Source: Torreya grandis (Eukaryota > Streptophyta > Pinopsida > Cupressales > Taxaceae). Taken from it: a stretch of DNA of 64,000 bases. Each line of letters begins with the position of its first letter. The first letter of the stretch is position 1. Location: contig JARHVA010000350.1 in NCBI GenBank assembly GCA_037957365.1, positions 1,667,501-1,731,500 of the forward strand. Reading direction: 5' to 3'. Below the pieces are notes generated by a model that had not been told where the DNA came from, made no database searches, and worked only from the letters and a program-made list of their open reading frames with translations. Both the position numbers and the translations under genes were made by a program. Positions 1 to 13,140 of this stretch are shown here, piece by piece.

Positions 1-816
1 TAAGAATACAAGGTTATTTATTGTATTTGATTTCAATGTGTGTGTAACTCTATTCTTTAGATGATCTTGTTATGGTTATAATTACTAATCATGACTTTTC
101 ATTCTCTAATTTATTGCCACACCTTTGATTTTGTACAAGAAAGTAGTTCTTTTAAGCAAAAGACTCATCAAGGGGTAATTGAAAATTGGTATTGAATGCA
201 TAAAATTCATTAATGTTGCATTTGGATGCACTTAATTTTCATGGTATAGACATGGTATTTGAGTTATTCTAATCCTTATAATGGCATCTTAACCTCTGCT
301 CTACCCACATTGCATGTGTAAACTTAGACGTATGACTATATTTTTATATCATTTTAACTGTGAGTAAAATATAACCTAGAGGCATAATTTAGCGCATTTC
401 CATAGAAAATAACGTAGTTGAAGTCCAATCATAGATTTATTTTTAGAAGTTAATTGTTAATAAGGGATATATTGTCCATACTTAGACAATTACATGTTTT
501 TGCCTTATTGGTAGAATATTTTTTGAATGTATTGGTTGGTAAAGATTATATGGCAGTGAATGCATGGAATTCCCTAATTTTGCACCTTTTGAATTTATGT
601 TTCATGTTATGAATGAATATTGAACATTTTAAACTATTATGGGTATGTCTTAACCATTATTCTATCCTTGACTATGTAAAACTAGTTATAATGACTATTT
701 TTATTCTCTATTTGTTGGTTGAGAGTAATTATGGGATTTGATAACCAAAAGGAATAATACATTCATTGTTTTTATTCTTGGTTGTACTAGTGAAATTCAA
801 ATATTATAACATAACT

Positions 817-851
<35 letters not shown>

Positions 852-1840
852 CTTAATGCGGATTTAGATGTTAGTTTTGAGTTCCTTTAGAAATAGTGTT
901 GTCATTCTTTTTTTCTTTGGTAACAATGTTACATTATAAAAGAATCTTGTTCTTTAGATATTGATGATAGTAATTATTGTGATTGTGAATCCTTTATTTT
1001 TAAAATGTTTTAATGGATACAATGTATAACTAACACTCTCAAATTTTAAAATGCATACACAAGATCTTGTTTTGAAAGTAGGGTATAAAAGTGTGGGTCC
1101 AATCCTAAGTTGTATTAGTAACTAGCTAGTGCATGATTGATTTATTTATATAGGAATGTGAAATATCTATATTATTTTTATCAACTATGTTGATGTGGAT
1201 ACCTATAATTTTAGATATATTATTATTCCCTATTTATTTACAATTTTTAAAACAATCAGTATGCTCATTTACTCTTGTTAATGCAAGGGGTTAAAACTTA
1301 GTTTTCATAATCATGATATTGATGTGTTTTGTATAGACTATGGTTGTATGATTTACTTGGGATGATTTTATTTCCTAAATTTTGTTTGTATATAGGCTTT
1401 CACATATTTTTGTTGTTACTAATTATTTAGTGACCCAGTCTAATCTTTTTGAGTGTGCAATGTTTATCAAATTTCATTATAGCTTTTAATGTAACCTAAT
1501 GATTATAAATTTTTTTATCATGCTATAGTTGGTAAAGTAAATAAAATTTTATATGATGGATATATTATAATCCTTTTCTTTGGTATGATACTTTATAACT
1601 AACTAATCTACCTCTCTCCATGTTAACAAGCCTATGAGTGGTCTTAGTATGATCACTATTATATTTAAGGATTCAATCAAGATAAATTTTCAATGTTATG
1701 AATCTTATTGAGTTAGGTGATGCAAATACATGTATATGTTTGAAATTGTATATTATATTCCTTGAGTAATTATTAGAATTTTAGTACCCTATTTCTTAGT
1801 GAAACTACTATGTTTTTAATTCTTCGTGCACTAATACTTA
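1..1840. other. Left flank, no gene seen
   Basis: AT-rich sequence to the left of E0. I see no open frame of useful length, no RNA gene and no recognisable element terminus. It could be host intergenic DNA or the interior of a larger element whose ends lie outside the window. The only clear structure is an AT dinucleotide run near 0.83 kb. Confidence 0.5.
821..849. repeat. (AT)n microsatellite
   Basis: Uninterrupted alternating AT, about 14 copies. Confidence 0.95.
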
Positions 1841-1845
1841 GAAAG

Positions 1846-2376
1846 TGCTAGTAGAGGTTTCTATAAATAATCTAGAACATGCTAATTATAGGGATAGCTT
1901 ATGAAATAGAGAGTAAATATAAGACATAAATAAAATTATAGATTTAAAATTCATCATTTACATACAAAAATTTCACATATAAGGTAATGAAAACACAACT
2001 GTAACAAAAGGTAGAACATAAATGACATAATATATGATGAGAAAATTCAAGAAAAATAGAGTACTTAATGGGCACTAAAAATAGAATATTAGGAAAAACC
2101 ATATCAAAATTATTTTATTAATATCTATTAACACATTAGAATCCTATTATATTATAAGGAAGTGTCATATATAGCATTTTATAACTAGTTTTCTCTTCAC
2201 ATTCAAGCCTTTCGAGATACAAAAAGGAAATACTCTTTACATTCTTGTATTACCTAATTAGCCTTATAAGGATGAATGCATACAAAATTTTATACAAAAG
2301 ACAAAATTATATACTTTATACATGTGTCCTTATATTATACTTTGTGATTTTACTATGTCCTATTTCATGTCAAACA
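1846..2376 (-). repeat. E0 3' LTR
   Basis: Direct repeat partner of 30,128-30,663. In the minus sense it begins TGTTTGACATG and ends with CTAGCA. Homology stops at the stated limits and 5-bp duplications lie outside. Confidence 0.87.
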
Positions 2377-2387
2377 CTTTCCTAGAC
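2377..2387 (-). promoter_or_regulatory. E0 polypurine tract candidate
   Basis: In the minus sense the sequence is GTCTAGGAAAG, purine-rich and directly before the 3' LTR, where the plus-strand primer of reverse transcription is expected. It is a weak match, supported by position. Confidence 0.4.
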
Positions 2388-2739
2388 TTAAATGGTTGTC
2401 TCATTCTGAGATAAAGCTACAACCTGATCTAGATTGGACTAAAAAGATAAACTATGAATAAAAGTTTCATTTATCAATATAGGTGTCATTTACCAGTTTT
2501 CACCCATTACACATTACTTAGCCACCCTTCTAGGTTTTTAACTAGGTAACACACTAGCCTACTGCCCTTTTAAGTTTTTAATAGACTAGCCTAACCAGGT
2601 GGACTCCTTTTATGGGTTTTCAAATATTTTTTTCATACTCATAATGTTTAGGCTATCTTAAAAAAATTGTAAAATCCCTTAAGTAAAAAAATTAGAGTAT
2701 ACATTACCTAATATTATAGTGATGTAGGACTTTAACTAT

Positions 2740-3960
2740 GATGCTACATAGGTTGTTGCATTTACTTGGCTACCAACCCACTAGCTTGTGGGGTACCCAA
2801 TAGTGGAGGTTGTTGTTCAGATTGCACATTTGCATCTAACTTTTTCTTCTCAAGAATTTTTTGGAACTGCTATAGAGGAATAAATTGAATCTCATCTATT
2901 ATTTGGGTAATAATTAGATCAACTTGAGATGGATCTTGATTAAGCATTTTATAATATGTGAGAACTTTGCTCACCATGGTAAGTAGAATATGCAAAGGTA
3001 TCTAGATCACCATCATGTCTTCAAAATCATCATCATCTAAAATGGTGAGTAGTTTTTTGGCATTAGATAACTTGAGTTGGATATCCAATACGAGCTCATC
3101 CAATCTATCTCCAGTCATTTGTTCTTAAATGACCACAAAGGTGTTGCTCATTGTTTCATTATGCCAAACTTGTAGCTTATAAATCATAGAATCCCTAGAA
3201 TCAATAAGTTGTTTGATTGCATTTATTATTATTTCTATAGTAGCTATTTGATCTTCCAATATTAATTTATCTTTATCTGTGGTGGTGAACTTAGGTTTTG
3301 TAGTAGTTAAAGATTGACTAAGATTTTATCCCCAATTAAACATATCTTGTGCTATATACTTGGCCTATTGTGTAATGGTATCTAAGACCTACTCATATTC
3401 TTCAATGAGTTCACAAATAGTTTCTATTTCATTCATGATAGCTTGCCCTTGTGTGTGAAATGCTAACACTTTTTGTGTGGCCACCCAATCCTTTATAAGA
3501 TACATAATAGAGTAATGAATTGCTTATCCTTGAATATTACTTGATCACCTAACACCTATATAACTAGGGTGGGATAAGTGTTATATATAAATTTTCATGC
3601 TTGTATTAGCTAATCTTCTATTTCAACCTTTTCCTCATGTAGCCAAAGAAATTTCTTCTTCAAGTCTGTAGTCTTCTACACAATTGACTCCTAAAACAAA
3701 ATTATGCCTTCAATTTGTAGACACTCCTTTTTGGCCACTTCCATGTCTAAATGGAAATTGAAGAGACTTGTTGTAAATAATGCAAATTAAGCCTATAAAT
3801 CACTAAAATAATCTAATTCATCAATGTACATCACATCCATCTTATAATCTATGTTAATGTCTTCCTAACTAGGTAAATGAATTGTACACAATCATCATCT
3901 TCCTCTAATTCATCTCTAATCATTTTAAAACCTATAAAATTGACCTTTTTGGCCATGTGA
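2740..3960 (-). pseudogene. E0 downstream ORF remnant, helical/coiled-coil-like, unrecognised
   Basis: One minus-strand frame from about 3,440 down to 2,745 stays protein-like over some 230 codons, broken mainly by TAG/TGA at places where CAG or TGG would fit. A different frame carries the upstream part (about 3,840-3,470), so at least one frameshift is present. The product would be rich in Leu, Ile, Lys, Glu, Asp and Gln with helical spacing, and includes a run of four Asp. No zinc finger, membrane segment or catalytic motif is apparent. It lies between integrase and the 3' LTR of E0, the place where some gypsy lineages carry an extra or env-like ORF, but I see no envelope feature. Function unknown. 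Confidence 0.5.
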
Positions 3961-5225
3961 GGGACAACTTGTCAAAATTTAGAAATGGAAATTAAGTTGA
4001 TTAGGATTGCTTAATTGGTTAAACCCAATTAAATGCATAGGTGAAAATCCTATGGCTAATTAATTATTTAATTTTCATTTTTAAAAATTCTTAAATTTGG
4101 AGTGATGATATCATCATGACATCACATAAATACATGAAATAATGTCACCATCATAACATCATCTTTTGTGAGTTATCAAACACCCAAAAAATATCAAATA
4201 AATATCTATATTTGTGATCCATGCTTATTAATTGAAAATATTAATGGCTTGTTCCCTCCCAAACCTAACCATAATTAACTCTAACCTAATTGTACTTAGG
4301 TTAGAGTTAGTTTAAAAGGATATAAATACAAATATTCACTCATGATTCAACAAGATTTTTTTATTTGATTAGGTAAATAACCTAGTTTTATAAGGATCTA
4401 GGAACCATAAAAGTGTTATATAAAATAATAACATGTCTCTAAGGCCAAATATCAAAAATAATAAAAAATTAGCTAGTTAACCCCTTGGGTGACAAAACAA
4501 AAAAATAGCAGAAAATAGATCAGGAAGGGGGACCCTCCGGTGGTTCCTTTTCATCTTCATATATATTAGTAGGTACACCTCACTTGTTCTTATTTAATAA
4601 GATTTTTTATTTAAGTTTATTATGCTAAAATACTTTCAAGAAGATTTTTTTATGTAAGGTTATTATGCTAAAACACCCTCAAAAACCCTCTTTGCAGTTT
4701 TATAATACTCATTTGTTGAGAGATCCAAGCCAAAGGTAAGTCCAACATTGATAAGGTTACAAGGAAAGATAATTCAAGGAACACCATTACCAAATATTTT
4801 TTGATCACATGATTAAGCATATCCATCCATGGCCAACATAAAACTCGTACTCTCAAGGAAAGTAAATAATGGTTATTTTATCTTTTATTGATAGTTACTT
4901 GTATTGTTTTATTTCTCCTTGAGTGTATACATTATAGGTGTTAGTTTAATTAGTGTGTTTTTATTTTCTTTTAATCATACTAACATGATACTAATCTCCC
5001 CTCTTAGATTCTTATTGATCACAAAATCTACTTTGATAATGGAAGCTGGATCACATCCAAAGATGTTTTCATCATAGTGATAACAAGTGCAATGGAGGTG
5101 GTTGCTAATGTCATAGTGGTTGGTGTAAATTGAGCCAATAGAAAAAAGAAGTTAGTTTATTGAGTTGATGTTATAGGAACATTCCACAACCACTAGCTAG
5201 AAATCTATGGTTTGGGGTATGATGC
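3961..5225. other. E0 interior without a resolvable frame
   Basis: AT-rich interior of E0. Short frames exist but none shows protein-like composition over more than about 50 codons. It may be decayed ORF or 3' untranslated sequence of E0. Confidence 0.45.
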
Positions 5226-5720
5226 TTATTCTATGGCCTTAGTCTAGGTTATGCTCTCTACTTCTACTTATTTTTTGGCCTCCATATCCCTCTTGGCCTT
5301 AATTTTAACTTCAACCCTAGCCTTAGCATCTAATTTAGATTGAAATTTGGCTTGAACTTTGGCCTTAGATTTAACATCAACTTGATCTTTGGATTCATCT
5401 TTAGCCTTAGTTTTGGTTTCAACCTTCATGTTGTCTTGAGATGCTTATGCTTTTGTTTTATGCCTATGTTGTTCCTTGACAACCTTGTCTTGTGTTTCTT
5501 TCTCCACCTACTTTTGTTGCATAGCTTATGCCTCTTATTTTTATCTATGATATTCCTCCTATTCTTTCCTCTTTACATTTGATTCTTCTAACTTCTTCTA
5601 TGTAACCTATGCTTCCTTTGATTTCTTCCTTGTAGCCTTAGTTTCTCCTGTCCACTTATATATAGTCTCTACTTCCTCAAATGTATTCCTCTTTAGATTA
5701 TTGATTTTGATGTTGTTCCT
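5226..5720 (-). pseudogene. E0 Lys/Glu/Ala-rich ORF remnant
   Basis: The minus strand encodes a highly charged, low-complexity run in which Lys, Glu, Ala, Val and Gln dominate, with repeated KAK, EAK and VEV triplets, interrupted by TAG/TAA at likely former Gln codons. On the plus strand the same tract appears as repeated ggccttag-like units, because the Lys-Ala pattern repeats at DNA level. It belongs to the unrecognised region downstream of E0 integrase and is probably part of the same product family as the remnants at 2.7-4.0 kb and 20.6-22.3 kb, which E1 separated. A long coiled coil or nucleic-acid-binding tail is possible; no function can be assigned. Confidence 0.5.
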
Positions 5721-6216
5721 GTGTAGATTCTTATTATGTGCATTGTGCTTATTATGTAGTTGTTTGTTCTGTTACTTCTTTCTTTTTTTTCCTTCTTTCT
5801 TTTTCTACTTCCTCTCCTCTTCCTTTTTGCATCTTCAAGATCTAGTGTGTCCTACATTGTTTCCTATTATTCTTTTGGATCTGGCATAGTTATATCCTAG
5901 GGTTATTAAATAATTTCCATGTCTACCAACTTGGTTTTTGATTCAATATGATTATATGACTTTGATTAAACAACTTGACTTTTTCACAACATCATCTTTC
6001 TCCTGGATTTGGCTAGAGGAGTAAGGATTTGGATTTGGCTATAGGAGTAAATATTTGGCCTATTATTATGTTTCTTGGGATTGTTACACACCACTTGATC
6101 CTAGAGGTTCACCAAAATACACCATCCTTTCTTATAAAATTTATGATGGTTTGGTGGTAGGGTGTGTATATAGTCATCAGAATAAGGTCGTTATAGGACT
6201 ACCCTATTCTGGTAGA
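5721..6216. other. E0 interior beside the E1 insertion
   Basis: No convincing frame on either strand. Ends at the E1 target duplication (tccac at 6,217-6,221). Confidence 0.45.
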
Positions 6217-6221
6217 TCCAC

Positions 6222-6688
6222 TACTGTGTACCTAGGGATATGATATATTAATGTATATGGGTTGATGGAGATATTAAAATGTGGTACACATCCCCTTAGT
6301 TATATGGGTCTAATATATTAGGATAATGGAGTAACTTGTAGAATTAGTGCATTGGGTACTGATCAACCTACATTGGAATTATGAGGTTACCCATCCATTG
6401 TTAGTTAGATAGAGATATATTTAAAGGAGATTATTATAATTGTAAAATAATAAAGGAAGCATTAAGTCTTATATTGTAAGAGGATATTTGAGGTTGTCCC
6501 CTCTAAGAGACATTATGAAGTTATTTCTTCCTAAAAGAGTATTGTATGGTGTTGCCCTACCTTAAGGGTATTCTATTTTTGCATATATTAAATATTTGGG
6601 CATATTGGTCCACCTATATCTTTTTTTATGTGCTTATATACATTATATTCTATATTTTTTTTTAATATTATAAGTGTGGATCATAACA
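6222..6688 (+). repeat. E1 5' LTR
   Basis: Starts TACTGTGTACC (the right copy has TGCTATGTACC) and ends ATAACA. It matches 20,105-20,574 along its length with scattered substitutions and small gaps. Confidence 0.9.
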
Positions 6689-6690
6689 AG

Positions 6691-6702
6691 TGGTATCAAA
6701 GC
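6691..6702 (+). promoter_or_regulatory. E1 primer binding site (tRNA-iMet type)
   Basis: TGGTATCAAAGC two bases after the LTR, one mismatch from the common plant initiator-Met PBS TGGTATCAGAGC. It fixes the plus orientation. Confidence 0.88.
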
Positions 6703-8613
6703 TTTGATTTGGGCAATTTGTGTGGAGTGAAACCCTAGTTTTTTAGAATCATAAATATATTTCAATATGTTTTTAATTTTTGTACTTTTTTTTATTGGAT
6801 ATGAAAAATATTACAAGGAAGTCTTAGTAAAAAAATAAAGCCTCTATGATTAGTTTTGATGGAGTTATTCATATTTTATGTTTTATACTCATTTCATCAT
6901 ATCTTCTAAAATATAAGGAATGTTTTGGTGTAATTTTTAATTATGCTACATCATAATACAGGAAATGTATGGAAAAAATTTAATATTTTTTTATATGTTT
7001 GGAGTGAGTTATTATGTTTTTTCATATATTCGTTCTATAGGCCAAAATTTGTGGAAAATTTTCATAAAATTTTTACTGAAGTTCTTATTGGCAAAAAATT
7101 GGCCTACATACAAAATTTTTACCTAGATAGATTAGGCAACTCTTTTGGAAATTTTAGTGACCTTCTACCCCCATGATTATTCCCTTTGTGGTCCTAAATT
7201 GATGATGCAATGCAGTATTCGGGGAAGTCCTAGTGTGGTGTGAGAAGCTGAGCAGACTTCTAGTTAAGTGAGCATCTAGGGGCATGAAGGAGATTTGACA
7301 CATTTGAAAGATTTATTGAGGTTTGTGTAATTTAATAATAACATGAAAAACTTTTTTGAATCATTGGACTAGTTGGAAGCCTTGAGAAACCACTTTAAAG
7401 CTGAGAATTTTAGTTTCAGGGACAAAGTTCCTAAAAGTTGAAAAAATTGGTTCTAGGCACTTTTGTTAATGCCATGAAACAATATTACAATGGGATTTTA
7501 TGAATATAAATTTTACCATATTTCATCCCTATAATAGGGAAAGATCCATGCAAAAAATAAGGGGTGTGTGAATAGAGGAGAATAGTGTTTGAGGGCCTCC
7601 AAGTTTCACTTTTATTCACTGTGATCATTTAGTATATTCTTTAGGATTTGTGTATCAAATGGAATTAACACCCCAATATAGAAATGAAAGGTCTAAAATT
7701 TGGAATGTAACATAATGTCATCCTATCCAAGGTGAATCAAACTTGTCCCAAGATTTTTCATACATGAAAAAGGCAAAAAATCTATTTTTTAGTTTTCTAG
7801 GCCTAGAGAGCTAAGAGAGGCCTAGAATGCTAGAAGAGAAAGGGGTGAAAGAAGTAATTTAATTAGGATTTAGTACCTAAAATTTTAATTATAGTTGGGG
7901 GAATTTATGATACACAAAAACCTCTCTCAGTTTCCTTAGTTCACCCCTATAACTCAAGAACCATCATCGAAGCAAAAATTGGGCAACAAGCTTGCACTTT
8001 TAGAGAGAGAGAGAGAGATTGGTAATGTTTTTATGATTATTCCAAAATTTTATAGGTATTAAAAATTAATACCTATCCAATTAATCCAAAAATAGGTCTA
8101 TGTGAGGCCTAGAAATCATTTTAACCCCCCAAATCCAAAACAGTGTCTTAGAAAGAGCATGAGAGAAGCCCTAAACTAGGTTTTTGTTATTTCCAAGAGT
8201 TTTAACCCTTAATAATTTCCAAAATTTTGTAATATGATGTTTTTTAAGGTTTAAAAATTGATTCAAGAGAATTTGGATTTATTGGAAGCTGTATGGTATG
8301 GTTTCTAGACTTGGGGTGTGCTTAAAGGTTAATTAGGCCTAATTGAGGGGAGCCTAATGAAAGGAGTGTGATCTTGGAGTGGAATCAGGGCATGAAACTT
8401 TAAAAAAACATGTAATGAGATGTATAATAGATATAAATGGTCTCAATTTTGTAGGATAGATTATATAATGGTCAACCTAGAAAGAATTTAACCAAAAAAG
8501 GGGTTTACAAGCTTAGAGAAGCCATGACGAGTATGTTGTGTGGAAAGAAGTGTTTCAATGGAATTTGGGAGTTGAAAGGGGTTATTTTTAGGTGTGATAA
8601 TATCACCTCAGAA
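6703..8613. other. E1 non-coding leader, part 1
   Basis: No frame on either strand looks like a protein. A short AG run occurs near 8,003-8,018. The sequence continues after the copia insertion at 15,315. Confidence 0.55.
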
Positions 8614-8618
8614 TATAC

Positions 8619-9832
8619 TATTATGTATGGGATATACTGAGAGGGGGGGTGAATCAGTATATCATATATCTTATAAAACTTTCCCTTAATCAAATTCCAC
8701 TTAACCAAACATTCAAGATATGTAATAAAATTGAAACAATAAACACCACACAAGATAGAGAGCAACACCAAATTTAACATGGAAACCCAATGTGTGAAAA
8801 ACCATTGATAATAATCTCAAGTATATGAATGAGCACCAAATTAAACAATATTCACAAGCACCAACTTGTAGGAGCACCAACCCCTTTGTTGAGCACCAAC
8901 ACAACAACAATTCATGAGCACCAACCCACAGGAGAACCAACCCCTTTGCTGAGCACCAACATAGCAAAAATTTGTGAGCACCAACCCATAAGAGCACCAA
9001 ACCTTTTTTTGAGTACCAACACAACAACAATTCATGAGCACCAACCCATAGGAACACCAACCCCTTTGTTGAGCACCAACACAATAACAATTCGTGAGCA
9101 CCAACCCATAGGAGCACCAACCCCTTTGTGTATACCGCACAACTATCTCTCAATGTTTCTATCTCAAAAAATGATAGTTCATTACAATATCTCTTTCCTC
9201 TCTCTCACATTTGCTTTTCTAAGCTAGATGTAACGAATACAAATCATATTCATCTCTCACAAATGCTCTTCCAAGCTAGATATTACTATCTCAAATCAAA
9301 CTCTATCTCCACACATTACAAATGGCTTCTCAAGCCTTTATTTATAGCTTTCCAAATGAACTTTGGCCTTCACCTTTTATGACCCTTAAATCCTCATGGA
9401 AAATGGCACCAAACTTGCATGACCCTTCGTATCCTTACCTTTGAAAAGTCATGTGGTGACCCTTCATAAGCAAAAATGTCCTTTCCTCTTTTGTCCTTAT
9501 CTTAGTGACTTTTCATATTCTTCAAAGTGTTCCTTCATGAGAAATTGTGCCCTTCCTCTTTTGTTTTCACTTGGTGACTCTTGGAATTCCCCAAGATGAC
9601 TCTTCATGGGAAAATTCATCCCATTCTTCTTTTGTCTTTACCCCATGACTCTTTGACTTCTCCATGGGACCTTCTTTTGTCTTATATGCAACCAAAAATA
9701 TATTCATTAATATTAAATAAATATTAACACACATTAGCCAAGATATGACTATTAAAAACATAATTAAATGCAATGGGGCCTTTATCACCAATAATTCTAA
9801 AACTTTGACATCAATGACAATATTTCCAACCA
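8619..9832 (-). repeat. Copia 3' LTR
   Basis: Matches 14,093-15,309 end to end. In the minus sense it starts TGGTTGGAAATATTG. The far end has decayed from the CA expected there. It contains the 60-bp minisatellite. Confidence 0.92.
8830..9128. repeat. 60-bp minisatellite inside copia 3' LTR
   Basis: About five copies of a 60-bp unit built on repeated gagcaccaac blocks (two to three per unit). Because 60 is divisible by 3 and the unit lacks stops in several frames, apparent repeat-protein ORFs open on both strands; I regard these as artefacts. The other LTR carries the same array at 14,309-14,606. Confidence 0.93.
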
Positions 9833-9844
9833 TCTCCCCCTTTG
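9833..9844 (-). promoter_or_regulatory. Copia polypurine tract
   Basis: Minus sense CAAAGGGGGAGA directly before the 3' LTR, a textbook copia PPT. Confidence 0.85.
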
Positions 9845-10084
9845 TCATTGATGGTAACCTCAATCCTAAAACTGCCACATCCTGAATCCTCTACATACTA
9901 TCATCTGAAAAGCTTATAGTAACTCCCCCTTACTGTAGCAACTTGTACCTATTCCCTATACCTATTTTTGCACTTGCACTTGTACCTTTTATTCTACCCA
10001 TTTGACATCAATGGTAAAGGGCCTACCTAGAGCTAACACTTAGCTCCCCCTCAACTGAGGCTAAACCTCAATAACAGGAAGTAA

Positions 10085-11700
10085 AAGAAATTACTCCCAA
10101 CTTCTCTCATAAATATTCAAATGTGTCTTTAAGTAGTGCCTTTGTGAAAATATCTACAATCTGATCTGTATCATAGATATATTCCATCTTAACCTGTTGA
10201 TCTACAACCTACTTTCTCAAGAAGTGATATCTAATGGGGATATGTTTTGTTCTTGAATACATTATTGGATTCTTCAAAATATTTATAAAACTTGTGTTAT
10301 CACAAAAAATGGAAATAGGTTCATCATACTTTACCTTGATATCTTCCAAAGTTTTCTTCATCCAAAGCACTTAAGTACAACACAATACTGCTACAATATA
10401 TTCTACTTCAGCTGTAGAAAGTTATACTAAATTTTGCTTCTTGCTTAGCCATGATATTAAGCTATCACCAAGGAAGAAATCTCCTCCACTTGTACTCCTT
10501 CTATCATCCAAGCACCCTACCCAATCTAAATTTTTATAAGCAACCAAAGTGAAATCTCTACCTATGGGATACCATAATCCATAATCTAATGTCCCCTTGA
10601 TATATCTAAATATTCTCTTCACCAACTGAACATGACTATCTTTTGGAGATGAATGATATCTTGAAACCATACCTACTACATGCATGATGTCTAGCCTCAA
10701 TGCTTTCAAATATAAAAGACTACCAATCATAGATCTATACAAAGATTGATCTTTAATAGGTGAATCTTCATCCTTGCTCACCTTATTTCCTATACACATA
10801 GGTGTGCCAACTGGTGCACAATCCTCAAAACCAAATTTATTTAACATTTCCTTGGCATATTTACTTTGAGATATGAAAATTCCTTTATTTGATTGAAGTA
10901 TTTGTAATCCTAATAAAAATGATAATTATCCAAGCATAGACATCTCAAATTCTTTTTGCATTCTATAAATTTTTTTTTTGTCATGTTTTCAATATTTACT
11001 CCAAAAATGATATCATCAACATATACCATAACAATCAATTGATGCTCACCTTTTATTTTGATGTAAAGATTACTATTAGAAAATTCTCTCTTGAATCCTT
11101 GATCTTATAGGTACTTATCAAGTCTTGCATACCAAGCTCTAGGATCTTGTTATAATCCATACAATGCTTTATTCAATCGGCATACATGGTTACTAATATT
11201 TGAGAGAATAAATCCCTCAGGTTGCTTAATGTAGACCTCTTCTTCAAGATTCCCATTTAGAAAGGCAAATTTGACATCCATCTGAAACACTTTGAAAATT
11301 TTAAACACTACATATGCAAGAAACATTATAATAGCCTCTAACCTTTCCCCTAGTGCAAAAGTTTCTTCAAAATCTATTCCCTCAATCTGAGCATATCCTT
11401 TACATACTAATCTTTCTTTAGTTTTGGTCACTTCTCCATTTTCATTCAACTTATTTCTACAAACCCATTTTGTTCCTATCACATTGTGATATTTTGTTAT
11501 AGGCACTAATTCCCAAGTATAATTATTTTCTATTTGATTTAATTCTTCATCCATAACCTTAACCCAATGCTCATCATGTCTAGCTTCTGAAAAAGTTCTA
11601 GGCTGAATTTTAGATAACAAAGAGAAATTATCTTGTTCAGATTCACTTACCATCATTCTTCTGGTATGAATTCCTTCATTTATGTCTATGATGATGTCAC
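10085..11700 (-). pseudogene. Copia reverse transcriptase and RNase H remnant
   Basis: This copies element RNA to DNA and degrades the RNA strand inside virus-like particles. The N-terminal RT part (11,656-11,150) shows the copia block NTWELVP-like, [36 protein letters not shown] and [12 protein letters not shown]. The catalytic YVDD reads across 11,012-11,023. The RT end and RNase H follow at 10,847-10,422 with GSLLYL, IFRYIKGT and DRRSTSGG, and on to about 10,110 with the IFCDN and KHIPIRYHF types. At least three breaks split the frame, and ALGERLE-like changes replace the conserved PVARLE motif, so the enzyme is dead. It lies next to the PPT and LTR, as in copia elements. Confidence 0.92.
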
Positions 11701-11879
11701 TTTCATTATGGTTTATCTAAACATATTTGGATGGAGTTTTGGTACCCTTTTTCTCCTTCTCTTCATCTTCATTTGATTCTTCAAAGCCTTCCTCTTCAAT
11801 GATTTCAGGAATGTCTATTGGATCACTGATTCTTTGTGTTTCATCTTCTTCTATCCTGACACTTGTACTTTCAACAATT

Positions 11880-12640
11880 TTCTTGGTTCTTTTGTTATAA
11901 AATTTATAAGATTTAATTTTTCAAGAATAATCAAGAAATATACCTTCATCTGATCTAGATTCAAACTTACCAAGTTTTTCATTAGTTCTCTTTATGAAGA
12001 ATTTGCTACCGAAAAATCTGAAATACTCAACTGTTGCTAGTTTGTCTTTTCATAGCTCATAAGGAGTCTTGTCACTATTGAATCTTAGTAATTCTCTATT
12101 TTGAATATGAACTACTATACCAAATGCCTCTCTCCAATATTTATCTACTATCTTGGATTCATTTAGCATTGTCCTCACCATCTCCTGAACTATTCTATTT
12201 TTCCATTCAACTACTCCATTTTGCTATGGAGTTTTGGCTGCTAAATAATGTATCTTTATTCCATGATCTTCACAAAGCTCAATAAATTGGTCTGACATGA
12301 ATTCTCCTTCTTGATCTGATCTTAGACACTAATCTTCAAACTAGTTTCATTTTCAACTAATTCTTTAAATGCTTTGAAATGTCTAAATGCTTCTGATTTT
12401 TTATTTAAAAACATTACCCAAGTCATATGTGAAAAATCATCAATAAACAATAGGAAATATTTATCACCTTGAGTGCTTTGAGTCCTCATAGGTCCACATA
12501 ATTTAGTGTGAACAATCTCTAGCATCTAAGTGGTCGAGTACTCTTTTGTTTTGAATCACCTTCTAGCCTGCTTCCTGTGCTGACAAGGTCCACAAAGCAT
12601 GTTAGATGGCTTTGTAATCTTTGGAAGATTTTTGACTGCT
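11880..12640 (-). pseudogene. Copia integrase remnant
   Basis: Integrase joins the cDNA to chromosomal DNA. At 12,525-12,322 the core shows VHTKLCGPM and KYFLLFIDDFSHMTWV. In copia integrases the first motif normally reads HTDLCGP, so the first catalytic Asp of the DDE triad appears replaced by Lys. The second catalytic Asp region (SDQ then GEF) is present just downstream, but after a stop and in a shifted frame. The C-terminal part runs to about 11,900 with a broken FIKRT-type block, followed by an acidic linker toward RT. Order protease-integrase-RT confirms copia. Confidence 0.9.
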
Positions 12641-13140
12641 TGATTTTTTTTGAGTTTAACAAGATTGTTAAAATTTATGTGCCCCATTCTCCTGTGCCAT
12701 AGCCAACTTTCTTTAATCTAAATCAAACAACATCTTTGACCTTTGATGTCTGATAACATATACAAGTTATTTTCTATTTTGTGAGCATCTGCAACCAATA
12801 CATCTAAATCTTTTCTTCTAATTTCACAATCTTGTACATAAAAATTTAGTGTGTGCCCCTAATCACACATTTAACTTACACTCAAAATATTATGCTTAAG
12901 ACCTACATATATAACATTTTTAGTTTTAGTTCTACCATTATCCAAACTTAGTGTACCTTTTCCAACAATTTTGGCAGTAGTATTGTCTCCAAATTTCACT
13001 ATGCCACCATTGATCTTCTTCAAGGTTATTAACTTGCTCTTATCTCCTTTCATGTGCCTTGAACATCCACTATCAATGAACCATGGCTTTTTTTCATTTC
13101 TTACATGCAAAGCTATCTGAACCAACATAGAATCTTTAGG
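12641..13140 (-). pseudogene. Copia protease and pre-integrase remnant
   Basis: The aspartic protease that cuts the polyprotein. The frame at 13,128-12,871 carries WFIDSGCSRHM, the copia form of the active-site motif with Asp and the following His-Met, then VKFGDN, GKGTLSL and LKHNILSVS at the domain end. The active-site Asp is kept. A stop follows, and the region down to about 12,640 (histidine- and cysteine-containing pre-integrase finger) reads in other frames. It sits between the zinc knuckle and integrase. Confidence 0.92.

Noticed and set aside
5340..5889. Hydrophobic plus-strand frames that look like membrane proteins
   Set aside because: Antisense of a Lys/Glu/Ala-rich minus-strand remnant, whose complement reads as Phe/Leu/Cys-rich.
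2740..6050. Envelope-like gene of E0
   Set aside because: No signal peptide, membrane anchor or cleavage pattern could be seen; kept as an unrecognised ORF.
8713..9227. Open frames of 99-146 codons on both strands encoding repetitive proteins (also at 14.3-14.6 kb)
   Set aside because: They are produced by the 60-bp minisatellite inside copia LTRs; unit length divisible by 3 keeps several frames open at once.
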